NCBI GenBank assembly: GCA_037384225.1
Contig: JARROD010000180.1
Location: forward strand, 1 to 13,350
Direction: 5' to 3'
DNA from: JARROD01 sp037384225
Lineage (GTDB): Bacteria > Pseudomonadota > Gammaproteobacteria > Pseudomonadales > Cellvibrionaceae
DNA length: 13,350 bases
The notes below the pieces were generated by a model. The model was not told the origin of the DNA. It made no database searches and was given only the letters and a program-made list of their open reading frames with translations. Each line of letters begins with the position of its first letter. Within the stretch, counting starts at the first letter, position 1. Below, in pieces: positions 1 to 7,276 of the stretch. The position numbers were made by a program, and so were the translations under genes.

Positions 1-117
1 CGAAAAACGAAAAATAGCAGTAACCCTCAATACGAGCCTGATTACACGTGTCGCGTTGTCGAGCCGATACACCTCGACCACACCGTCAAACAGCGCACCG
101 TAATTAATTTAAACTGA
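1..117. other. possible gene end at the left edge, strand unresolved
   Basis: The first ~105 bases have a clearly higher G+C content than the AT-rich stretch that follows, which suggests the edge of a coding region. Three frames stay open from base 1. Plus-strand frame 1 stops with TGA at 115-117, plus-strand frame 2 stops with TAA at 101-103, and one minus-strand frame is open from about base 108 to the edge but shows no ATG. None of the short translations is one I recognise. A plus-strand gene ending here would converge on the acyl-CoA synthetase remnant; a minus-strand reading would be a fragment. I cannot choose between them. Confidence 0.2.
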
Positions 118-353
118 TATATGTTGTTTTTTGTTTAAAAACACAATATAAAAAGATTGTACAAGAAAGAAGATGATGAAATAGTTGCCGAAGCTCTATT
201 TTAATATGCAGTAAACCCTATCGTTGCATAAATTTTCGAGTTCAGGACCTTTTAGTGCAGTATTTTCAGGGACGCGCGCAGATTTTTCTAACCGGAGCAT
301 AGCTCACCCTATGTGAGGATTAGAAAAAGGGGAAGTTATTCCGTGCCCGTTCC
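118..353. other. AT-rich non-coding stretch with inverted repeats
   Basis: No convincing coding frame is visible here. The part around 105-250 is strongly A+T rich. It includes an inverted repeat whose arms TGTTTTT and AAAAACA are separated by 5 bases (near 125-143). A second, larger inverted repeat lies at 283-328 and is listed separately. The stretch lies just beyond the 3' end of the minus-strand acyl-CoA synthetase remnant, so it may hold transcription-end signals. I see no textbook GC-rich stem followed by a T run on either strand. Confidence 0.4.
283..328. repeat. interrupted inverted repeat
   Basis: The outer arms TTTTTCTAA (283-291) and TTAGAAAAA (320-328) are perfect 9-bp complements. 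Inside a 6/6-base internal loop lies a second pair of arms, CATAG (298-302) and CTATG (309-313). An alternative inner stem CTCAC/GTGAG (303-307/313-317) competes with it. The element begins 26 bases past the stop of the acyl-CoA synthetase remnant. It could be a weak transcription terminator or a small repeated element. The stem is A/T-dominated with no clear U-run outside it, so terminator function is only a guess. Confidence 0.4.
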
Positions 354-875
354 TTAATCGAGCCCGAACTCATTCGCTTTCACCGCCTTCATTTGCACTT
401 CCCTCATCTTGAACTTTTGTATCTTGCCGGTAACAGTCATTGGGAATTGATCTACGATTTCGATGTAATGGGGTATTTTGAAATGGGCGATCTGCATCCG
501 CTTCATGACCTCCACCGGACAGCTGGAGCCCGCCATGATACCGGTTCGCAATGTACTGAGGTCGAAATCGCCAAAATCGGGGTGTTCCAGTTCGGCGATA
601 AACATGGTGGGAACACCGTGTAGCGCCGTGCAACCTTCGCTTTCGACACTGCTCAGTGTTTGTAGCGGATCAAACGAGCTGCCCGAAAATACGGCACAGG
701 CTCCCCGGGAAATACAGGCCAGTGTCCCCAGCACCATGCCAAAGCAGTGGTGAATACAGAGCTTGTCATCCGGCGCCAGTTGCTCCACCCGCTGCTGAAA
801 CGTGCGATACCCCCATTTAATCGACTGATGTTTCACCACCAGCGCCAGGTTGTGCGGGTATCGATCGGCAATCAC
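354..875 (-). pseudogene. AMP-binding acyl-CoA synthetase remnant, multiply deleted
   Basis: A 173-residue open frame is a collage of three pieces of an AMP-dependent acyl-CoA synthetase (family enzymes are about 540-570 residues and activate fatty acids to acyl-AMP, then acyl-CoA). Residues 1-34 match the N-terminal region. Residues 35-127 match the central segment with HCFGMVLG, ALHGVPTMF and LRTGIMAGS. Residues 128-173 match the C-terminal end with KIPHYI and TVTGKIQK. By family knowledge it lacks the ATP-binding TSGTTGxPKG loop, the YGMTE motif, the GD motif and the hinge, so it cannot be active. The joins are near bases 774/773, 753/752 (about 4 residues lost) and 495/494, and all keep the frame. 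The listed start is GTG at 875. The frame is open up to 893 and the family-like text EAL continues there, so the 5' end is also cut against the RND permease stop at 881. Confidence 0.85.
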
Positions 876-880
876 ATAAA

Positions 881-3800
881 TCAGGGCCTCAACTTAACCC
901 GCAGTGCATACCCCATGCTCAGGCGGTAAAAAAGCGGTATCACGAACAGTGTCAGCAGCGTCGAAACGGCGAGCCCGCTGACAATGGATGTGGCGACCGG
1001 CCCCCAGACCAGCGACTTTCCGGCCAGCCCCGCCGCCAGCGAAAAGAGGCCGGCAATGGTTGTCAGTGAAGTGATGAAAATGGGAATAACACGTCTTCGG
1101 GCGGCGTACACCGTGGCGTGTAGTACGTTCATACCACTGGCGAGGCGGTCATTGGCGGCGGATATCAGCACGATGGCGGCATTGACGGAGATCCCGATCA
1201 GCGCCACGGTGCCGTAAAGGGTGTAAAGGCTGAGCGGATTGCGGGTGATCAACAAACCCAGAATCACACCGGTTATCGCCAGCGGCAGGGTGCAGAATAT
1301 GATCAAAAAGGGCTGCCAGTAACTGCCAAACTGGGTCCCCAGAATCAAATAGATAAGGCCCAGACCGGCGCACATCAAAATAACGATGGCGTCAAGGGCC
1401 TCGAAAATATCGTCCAGCTGACCGGAAAAGTCCAGGTTGATGGTCGGGTGTTGCTGGCGTATCTCCGCCCAGTGATCCTGGATCAGGCGGTTGGCGCGGA
1501 CCGTGTCGATCTGGTCCTCGCGAATATCGGCTTCAAGGGTGATGGTGCGGCGAAAGTTATAGTGACGGATATTCTGCTGCCCCTGGGTATAGGCGGCGTG
1601 GACCAGGTCTCCCAGAGCGATAGCCCGCCCGCCAGAAAGCGGCACTGTCTGGCGCAGTAGCTGATCGATATCACCCCGCTCCTGGCGCGCTTTCACCCGC
1701 ACCATGACCTCTTCGCCGTATTGCTGAAACTGCGATACCATTTCGCCATCCACATAAGCCTGGATCGTGCGAGTCACCACCAACGGGGAAATACCGGCGC
1801 GTTTGATGGCTTCACCGTCGTGGCGCAGCACCAGTTCCGGACTGCCCGGCCGGAAGTCCTGGGTAATATTGGTAAACATCCCGGTCTCTTTCATAAAGGC
1901 TTCGAGCACATCCACAGCCTGCCGGATTTGCGCGAATTCGGTGCCGCGGACTTTGACACTGATCGGTTTGGTCACCGGCGGACCGCCCTGCATCCGCATC
2001 AGTGTCACCTCGCCCGGTAGCCCCCAACCGGCCATGGCGTTTTCGATCAGATCATTGATCTCCCCTATTTCCCTGCCCCCGGATTGACGGGGTTTGAGGC
2101 TGACCATTGCCTGACCGGTATTCTCGCCGAAAAGCGGTTCGGTTTCGGTAAACATCTGCCCGGCGAACGCCACACTGCCCCGCAATTCCCCCGGCTCCAG
2201 CAGGGCCAGCGCTTTTGCCTCGGCCTCTTCCACCACCGCCAGCGTTTGTTCCAGCGTGGAGCCCCTGGGCAATTCCACATTGACATAGAATAATCTGAAG
2301 GAGTCGGCGGCAAAGAAATTGACCGGAATCTGACCCGACCCCACCGCCGCCAGCGCCAGAATCAGAATCGCGCAGACTATCCCCAGGGCGCGGCCGGGGT
2401 AGCGCATGGCACGCAGCAGCCAGCGTGTGTAATTCAACCGCAGGCGGTGGATGGCGCTCCATCGCAGCCTGTGGATGCGGGAGGGTTTCGGCGCGGTAGC
2501 GCTACCCGTGCCGACATGAACCGGAAGCATCCAGTAGGCTTCCAGCAGACTGACCGCCAGCGCGATACAGACTGTCAGCGGAATGACTCGCATAAAGTCG
2601 CCGAGAATGCCCGGCAACAGCGTCAGCGGCAAAAAGGCGGCGATGGTAGTGAGCACAGAGGTCGTCACCGGTGCAAACACCTCCCTCAGCGAGTCGATCA
2701 CCGCCCCCATGCCCCGCACACCGCGCTCGAAGCGATAGTAGATAGCTTCGACCACAACCACAGCATCATCGACGATCATACCCAGGGCGATAACCACACC
2801 AAGCAGCACTGAATTGTTGAGGGTCATACCCATCGCGTTCAACACCAGAAAGGTCCCGGCGAGGGTAAAGGGAATGCCAAGACTGGTAAAAATGGCGATA
2901 CGACTGCCCAGAAACAACCAGCTTACTAACAGCACAAATACCAGGCCGATGGCGGCATTGTTTTGCATCAGGTTCAGCGCCTTGCGCGTTGAAACCGTCT
3001 GATCATCAATCAGAAACAGGCGCACTCCGGTGCTTTCGGCCAACTGGTTTTTTTCTTCAATGTAGAGACTGATCCGGTCCAGCAGCTCCAGCACATTGGT
3101 ATTGGCGTTTTTAGTGACGGAAAGGGAAATCGCCGGTTTGCCGCGAAACCGCACCAGTTGGGCCGGCTCCTCGGTGGTGGAGACAATATCGGCCAGACTT
3201 CCCAGGGGCACCACGCCGGCGGCAGTAGCGATGGGATAATCCCGGAGTACATCGGGGTCGGCGCCGGTCCCCTGCATGCGAACCACCCACTTGCCGTCGC
3301 TGGTTTCCAAATCTCCGACCGAAACATCCCGAAAATAGCCCCGCACTGTATCGGCGATATCCGGCGGTGTAATCCCCAGTCCCACCAGGCGCTGGGGGTA
3401 GAACTGAATGTGCAGCTCCGGCTCTAGCAACCCTACTGAATTGGCGCTGCTGACACCGTCGATACGCTCCAATTCCTCCTTTATCGTTCGCGCCTGGCGT
3501 CGAAAGGACTCATCCGCACCCAGGCCCTGCAGGACCACGGTCGCGGTGGGAAAGCCGTTGGAGGTGGTAATTTCAATTATTCTGGGGTCATCGGCCTCTT
3601 CGGGTAGTTGATCGGTATAAGCATTCTGCACTTCGCGACGCAGATCCGCGACCCGCTTATCGAAGGTGCGCTCATCGAGTCGATTGAACCGCACCAGAAT
3701 CGTGGAAACACTTTCTCTCGAGGTACTGGCGACAAAATCGATATCCTGCACCGAACGGCTGATGGCGTCTTCAATAGGGTCGGTAATGCGCTTTTCCACA

Positions 3801-3973
3801 TCCGTCGCCGAGGCCCCCGGCAGAACGGTCAGAATGTTGATCCAGTTAAAGTTAATCTCCGGATCCCGCTCCCGCGGCATGGTGGCGAACACGCCGATAC
3901 CGAGCAGCAGAATCAGTACAAATGTCAGGTTGGCAAATACATGATTGCCGAGAAATGCGCGATACCAGTTCAT
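881..3973 (-). CDS. RND family efflux permease (AcrB/AcrD/AcrF type)
   Basis: This is an inner-membrane proton-driven efflux pump subunit that works with the adaptor encoded immediately upstream and with a TolC-type outer-membrane channel not present here. The protein is 1030 residues, usual for the family. The N terminus MNWYRAFLGNH is followed by the first membrane helix, a large periplasmic loop, and the TM4 signature with two adjacent acidic residues, Asp402-Asp403 (LGMIVDDAVVVVE). A second periplasmic loop and the C-terminal helix block follow. In the late proton-relay helix the Lys of AcrB is not present; the sequence reads GISVNAAIV (Asn near 931). I chose the ATG at 3973 because the family begins there; a TTG at 4000 would add nine residues. 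No strong ribosome site precedes either start. The adaptor stop lies 68 bases upstream of this ATG, so the two are probably co-transcribed. The substrate cannot be told from sequence. Confidence 0.93.
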   Translation of the reverse strand: MNWYRAFLGNHVFANLTFVLILLLGIGVFATMPRERDPEINFNWINILTVLPGASATDVEKRITDPIEDAISRSVQDIDFVASTSRESVSTILVRFNRLDERTFDKRVADLRREVQNAYTDQLPEEADDPRIIEITTSNGFPTATVVLQGLGADESFRRQARTIKEELERIDGVSSANSVGLLEPELHIQFYPQRLVGLGITPPDIADTVRGYFRDVSVGDLETSDGKWVVRMQGTGADPDVLRDYPIATAAGVVPLGSLADIVSTTEEPAQLVRFRGKPAISLSVTKNANTNVLELLDRISLYIEEKNQLAESTGVRLFLIDDQTVSTRKALNLMQNNAAIGLVFVLLVSWLFLGSRIAIFTSLGIPFTLAGTFLVLNAMGMTLNNSVLLGVVIALGMIVDDAVVVVEAIYYRFERGVRGMGAVIDSLREVFAPVTTSVLTTIAAFLPLTLLPGILGDFMRVIPLTVCIALAVSLLEAYWMLPVHVGTGSATAPKPSRIHRLRWSAIHRLRLNYTRWLLRAMRYPGRALGIVCAILILALAAVGSGQIPVNFFAADSFRLFYVNVELPRGSTLEQTLAVVEEAEAKALALLEPGELRGSVAFAGQMFTETEPLFGENTGQAMVSLKPRQSGGREIGEINDLIENAMAGWGLPGEVTLMRMQGGPPVTKPISVKVRGTEFAQIRQAVDVLEAFMKETGMFTNITQDFRPGSPELVLRHDGEAIKRAGISPLVVTRTIQAYVDGEMVSQFQQYGEEVMVRVKARQERGDIDQLLRQTVPLSGGRAIALGDLVHAAYTQGQQNIRHYNFRRTITLEADIREDQIDTVRANRLIQDHWAEIRQQHPTINLDFSGQLDDIFEALDAIVILMCAGLGLIYLILGTQFGSYWQPFLIIFCTLPLAITGVILGLLITRNPLSLYTLYGTVALIGISVNAAIVLISAANDRLASGMNVLHATVYAARRRVIPIFITSLTTIAGLFSLAAGLAGKSLVWGPVATSIVSGLAVSTLLTLFVIPLFYRLSMGYALRVKLRP

Positions 3974-4041
3974 AGATTTGGTTGTCTGAAATTGTCCCAA
4001 TGTGGTGGTCTGAATATCATCCTGAAGCTTATATAATGGAA

Positions 4042-5049
4042 TCAGCGCCCGGAAATCACAGGTTCACCGTGACTCAGCCCCATGTAACCGTCAGTGACTA
4101 TCGCGGTGTCCAGCGGCAGGTTGACGGGATTGCTGCGCCCGGGCTTGGCGTTTTCGAGAGCGACAAACACCGAGCTACCGTTGCGGACAACAAAAATACC
4201 GAGTTCGCCATCGCGCTCTATGAGCAGATTGGCGGCGACATGGGGCCGCGGATCGCGCCAGAGAATTTTACCGGCCGAGCCGGTAAGCGCGGCAGGGCCG
4301 GTAAAAACGAAACGGACTTCGCGGTTGCGGGTCGTGGGATCGATGGCGTCAACCATAGCGCGCTGACTGACGGGATACTTTTTACCGTTTGCGTCGAGTT
4401 CAAACTCCGTTGTCTTGGTAATATGCTCCGCATCACTGGCGACGATGTTGGCGGTAATTTCCACCTGGCTGAGGTCCATCAGTTTGACCACCGGCGTTCC
4501 GGGTGACAACAGTTGCCCGACCTCGGCGGATCGCTCACTGACCAGGGCGTCGAAGGGGGCGCGAAGGGTACACCGCTCGACCCGGAGTCTGGCGAGGTCA
4601 AGTTCGGCGGCTGAGACCTGCCGGTCGGCGTTTAGGGCCTGGAGTTCGGCGCTTCTGATATCCACTTCCTCCTGAGACAACAGTTTGTCGGCAAGCAGCG
4701 ATCGAGCCCGGCGCAGTCTGTTTTGCGCCAGCGACACCTGTGCCTCGACCTTGGCCAGCCGGGCCTCGGCGGCGTGGCTGTTCAATTTGAATTCGCGGCA
4801 GTCCAGCCGCGCCAGTACATCATTGCGCTTGACCCGGCTGCCGACCAAGGGCAACAGTTGCTCCAGCCTGGCATTGAGCTGGGCGGCAACGACGGGTTCA
4901 TTGAGGCTGATAACGCTGGCCGGCGCCGAGCGCAATGGATAGGTTGCAGCGATGCTCAGGGGCACCGTTGAGACGGCCCTGGCGGTTTCCGCGGCGTTAC
5001 CGGGTTGGCAGAAACACAAAAGGCAAAGCAGAGCAAAATATCGACGCAC
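4042..5049 (-). CDS. RND efflux periplasmic adaptor subunit (HlyD/AcrA family)
   Basis: This is the membrane fusion protein linking an RND pump to an outer-membrane channel. It is 335 residues, on the short side for AcrA-like proteins. It opens with a signal peptide (MRRYFALLCLLCFC, probable cleavage after Asn-Ala-Ala near residue 20). I see no convincing lipobox, so it is likely periplasmic and soluble or held by its partner. A lipoyl-like half (VVAAQLNARLEQLLPLVGSR) is followed by an Ala/Arg/Leu-rich coiled-coil hairpin at about residues 70-155. The second lipoyl half (CTLRAPFDALVSE, GQLLSPGTPVVKL) and beta-barrel and membrane-proximal strands come next. The GTG start at 5049 is supported by AAGGAT 8 bases upstream; no ATG exists between it and the next in-frame stop upstream. 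It is the first gene of the pair with the permease. Confidence 0.9.
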   Translation of the reverse strand: MRRYFALLCLLCFCQPGNAAETARAVSTVPLSIAATYPLRSAPASVISLNEPVVAAQLNARLEQLLPLVGSRVKRNDVLARLDCREFKLNSHAAEARLAKVEAQVSLAQNRLRRARSLLADKLLSQEEVDIRSAELQALNADRQVSAAELDLARLRVERCTLRAPFDALVSERSAEVGQLLSPGTPVVKLMDLSQVEITANIVASDAEHITKTTEFELDANGKKYPVSQRAMVDAIDPTTRNREVRFVFTGPAALTGSAGKILWRDPRPHVAANLLIERDGELGIFVVRNGSSVFVALENAKPGRSNPVNLPLDTAIVTDGYMGLSHGEPVISGR

Positions 5050-5090
5050 ACGAGTAATCCTTGACTGGAGAGGTGAATCATTGGCGTCGC

Positions 5091-5121
5091 ATTATAACTA
5101 CTTTGAACCAAAGCAGGGCAA
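5091..5121 (-). promoter_or_regulatory. probable promoter of the RND efflux operon with a palindrome
   Basis: On the minus strand a perfect TATAAT (5096-5091) lies about 42 bases before the adaptor GTG. The best -35 candidate is weak: TTGCCC at 5121-5116, with a 19-base spacer. Between them sits an exact inverted repeat, CTTTG-N3-CAAAG (5101-5113), only 4 bases from the -10 box. That is a position where a repressor or activator could bind. The regulator is not encoded nearby, so the operator idea is inference. Confidence 0.45.
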
Positions 5122-5253
5122 TATAAGCGTCTTTATATGTGTCTTTTAAGGGCTTGCGAGCGTCGCACACCGGGTCTTCACCAGAAAAATTAATCCATTG
5201 CTACAGGTTTATGCGCAGAAGCAGCAGCCCCAGCAACGAATTTGTCATCCGCC
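5122..5253. other. intergenic stretch between the sulfatase-fold gene and efflux operon
   Basis: No gene is seen. A short inverted repeat TGCGA-GCG-TCGCA lies at 5155-5167. It is not followed by a T run on the minus strand, so it is a poor terminator candidate for the upstream sulfatase-fold gene. Confidence 0.4.
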
Positions 5254-7149
5254 TCAATCAGTGCTGTAGAAATGCCCGATGTCGCTAAGATACTGGCTGA
5301 TTAACTGACTGGAAGTCGGCATGCTCTCCCGATTGCTCAGGGGCCGGTCATCGAGGGAAAACAGATTGCCCCGACCATCGCTGGCCTTGGGGGACAAAAT
5401 CACCTTCATTTCATCGGAGATGATGGCTCCGCCATGCCAGTCGCTCGCCACCAGATAATGTCGGTTCGAACGTTTATCGAGAAGGTTGTGGCCGAAACTG
5501 ATCCGCTGCGGGTCAATGTTTTCCAGCCGGCTCAGTGCCGACAGAACCGTGACCGGCAGATCCACATGGCTGGTCATGCGATCAATGACACGCGCCTGCT
5601 GACCAGGCAAATGCAAGACCAGGGGTACTTTGATCTGTTGCTCAGAAAATGTGGAATTGTGCCCCCAGCGATTGTTTTCCATAAACTCTTCACCGTGATC
5701 ACCGGTGATAACCACAAGGGTATTGTCGAGCTTTCCGGACGTGCGCAGCGCCTGCAGCACCCGTCCAATTTGCGAATCCAGATGATGACTGGCATTGATG
5801 TAGCGGGCTTTGATACGCGGCATCTGCTGCTTAAAGTTCGTATCCAGGTAATTGAAATCCCGCAAATAGTCCGGTTCAATCACACTCTCCGGGGGAAAAT
5901 AGTAATTCGCGTGCGGCGATTCGAAAAACATAAAAGCGAAAAATGGCTGTGCGCTGGTGCCGATAAAATCGATCAGGTCAGTGACGTTTTTTCTGTCCCT
6001 TTGCCACCCCTGGCCCTCGGTGTAGGACTGCAGTTGCCGGGCTGAAAATGCCCTGAACACAGTGCGGTCGAATTCCGGATAGCTGAATCTTGCACTGGTA
6101 TAGGCCATCAACGAATAGTCGTTTTGCCGCAATACGTCAAGAACCAGCGGCGGTTGTTGCGCCGTCAGTATATCGAACCAGTAATTGCCGTGCAGCCCGT
6201 AAAACTGGGTGAACACCCCCATACGCGTACCGTTACCGCCACTGTAGTGGTTGAGAAAACGGATATTATTGTTGGCAAAAGCGTTTGTGGCAGGCATTAC
6301 GCGCGGGTTCAACATATCGGCTCGCCAGGACTCGGCCACCAGCCAGACAATATTGTAGCGCCGCTGCAACACAATGTCTGACGGTGCAACTTGCGGATAT
6401 GCCAGTTTGCCTTTCAAGCGATGTGGATGCGCATTCAATTCAGATCGGCGCCTTTCTATGCCCAGGCGATTTAACAGTCCCTTCGCCGTAACGGAAACAT
6501 ACCAGGGAATACCGGCGGCACTTTGCAGAATTTGGTTTTGCCCCGTATGTTCAGCGTAAGCGTAAACTCCGACCTGTCCCCAAAAAACAGTGAAAATTAC
6601 CATGCGCAAGTACAATGTTCCAGGAAACAGTGCTCCAGGAAACAACGTCCGTAGCGAGGACGTCCGAAATAACAAAGGCCGCTGTGATAACTTCACTTTT
6701 TTCCACGGCCGCCAGTAAAGCAGCAACGCATAGATAAACACCACCACCAGCACGCGCCCGGCAACCGAAAGATAAAAAGAATTCGTCAACCCCAGCGCTT
6801 CTATGCCTCCAGGCGTGGATAAAAGATTCCAGACAAAGCCATTGATATAAAAGCCGTACAGTGCATGAACCTGATAATTGGCGTCGATCACTAATAACAG
6901 CGCGACAGCATAAATATGCAACAGCAATTGAAACGTTTTAGTAAAGGCTGTTGTTTCAACCAGCTTCACCAGCAGCCAGGCGGGAAGACTCAGCAATGCC
7001 GCCTGGGCGATGGCCGCGGCGGTGAAATAGATGAGTTGGTTATTTGCGTAAGCGAATGGTAGTCCGTGTATCAAAAAAAGTACCAGGTTACCGATAAATA
7101 CCAGCGACAGCACGTCACGCCCAACTGAAGGATTTTTTAATAAGCTCAT
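5254..7149 (-). CDS. YejM/PbgA-like inner-membrane sulfatase-fold protein
   Basis: The protein is 631 residues, with five predicted membrane helices (about 14-32, 38-64, 72-92, 126-146, 181-200) followed by a periplasmic alkaline-phosphatase/sulfatase-superfamily domain from about 265. This is the layout of YejM/PbgA (586 residues in E. coli), which controls LpxC stability and lipopolysaccharide level; LtaS and EptA enzymes share the fold. Metal and nucleophile positions of active relatives appear present: Glu273 (VAESWRADM), Thr308 (GGNGTRMG), Asp484-His485 (TGDHGEEF) and His497 (WGHNS). It could therefore be an active phosphotransferase or hydrolase rather than the non-catalytic sensor known from E. 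coli. A 15-bp tandem duplication gives LFPGA-LFPGT at 169-178, in the linker before helix 5. The ATG at 7149 fits the family N terminus but has no ribosome site. It is probably transcribed alone from a promoter directly in front. Confidence 0.85.
   Translation of the reverse strand: MSLLKNPSVGRDVLSLVFIGNLVLFLIHGLPFAYANNQLIYFTAAAIAQAALLSLPAWLLVKLVETTAFTKTFQLLLHIYAVALLLVIDANYQVHALYGFYINGFVWNLLSTPGGIEALGLTNSFYLSVAGRVLVVVFIYALLLYWRPWKKVKLSQRPLLFRTSSLRTLFPGALFPGTLYLRMVIFTVFWGQVGVYAYAEHTGQNQILQSAAGIPWYVSVTAKGLLNRLGIERRRSELNAHPHRLKGKLAYPQVAPSDIVLQRRYNIVWLVAESWRADMLNPRVMPATNAFANNNIRFLNHYSGGNGTRMGVFTQFYGLHGNYWFDILTAQQPPLVLDVLRQNDYSLMAYTSARFSYPEFDRTVFRAFSARQLQSYTEGQGWQRDRKNVTDLIDFIGTSAQPFFAFMFFESPHANYYFPPESVIEPDYLRDFNYLDTNFKQQMPRIKARYINASHHLDSQIGRVLQALRTSGKLDNTLVVITGDHGEEFMENNRWGHNSTFSEQQIKVPLVLHLPGQQARVIDRMTSHVDLPVTVLSALSRLENIDPQRISFGHNLLDKRSNRHYLVASDWHGGAIISDEMKVILSPKASDGRGNLFSLDDRPLSNRESMPTSSQLISQYLSDIGHFYSTD
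6615..6644. repeat. 15-bp tandem duplication inside the sulfatase-fold gene
   Basis: TCCAGGAAACA occurs at 6619-6629 and again at 6634-6644, exactly 15 bases apart. On the minus strand this encodes a near-duplicated pentapeptide, Leu-Phe-Pro-Gly-Ala/Thr. It keeps the frame and lies in a linker between membrane helices 4 and 5, where length change would be tolerated. Confidence 0.6.
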
Positions 7150-7156
7150 GGCAACA

Positions 7157-7197
7157 ATTATAGTGCCAAAAAATTAAGAAACCCTTAACACTTTATA
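7157..7197 (-). promoter_or_regulatory. candidate promoters of the sulfatase-fold gene
   Basis: On the minus strand a perfect TATAAT (7162-7157) ends 7 bases before the ATG at 7149. If it is used, the transcript would start at or almost at the start codon and be leaderless, which agrees with the lack of a ribosome site. An alternative -10, TATAAA (7197-7192), would give a leader of about 35 bases. Neither has a good -35 at 16-18 bases. Confidence 0.4.
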
Positions 7198-7210
7198 AGC
7201 ATTGTACTCT

Positions 7211-7225
7211 TTGCAGGTTTTGCAA
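7211..7225. repeat. short inverted repeat upstream of the sulfatase-fold gene
   Basis: The arms TTGCA (7211-7215) and TGCAA (7221-7225) flank a 5-base centre. They lie upstream of both candidate -10 boxes of the sulfatase-fold gene. A protein-binding role is possible but not shown by the sequence. Confidence 0.25.
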
Positions 7226-7234
7226 CGACGGGGT

Positions 7235-7276
7235 TATCCCCAAACTACTATCCCCAAACTACTATCCCCAAACTAC
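7235..7276. repeat. three perfect copies of a 14-bp tandem repeat
   Basis: TATCCCCAAACTAC occurs three times head to tail at 7235-7248, 7249-7262 and 7263-7276 with no mismatch. The last copy contains the TAG stop of the trpG remnant (7273-7275, read on the minus strand) and the first base of its last sense codon. On the minus strand each unit carries a GGGG tract. The flanking GGGGTTATCCCC (7230-7241) forms a small hairpin with the outermost copy. The perfect identity suggests recent expansion. Confidence 0.9.

Noticed and set aside
881..3973. Loss of function of the RND pump because the AcrB-like Lys in the late proton-relay helix is absent
   Set aside because: Several RND subfamilies lack this Lys and keep the paired Asp residues, which are present here; the gene is full length.
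3974..4000. TTG start giving the RND permease nine more residues
   Set aside because: The family N terminus begins at the ATG at 3973; the extra residues resemble nothing and no better ribosome site precedes the TTG.
3982..4506. 174-codon open frame on the plus strand over the adaptor and permease junction
   Set aside because: It mirrors the adaptor gene coding frame and crosses into the intergenic gap; no family resemblance.
5155..5167. Terminator for the sulfatase-fold gene
   Set aside because: The stem is only 5 bp and is not followed by a T run on the minus strand.
5434..6045. 203-codon open frame on the plus strand
   Set aside because: It is antisense to the conserved catalytic domain of the YejM-like protein and has no recognisable content.
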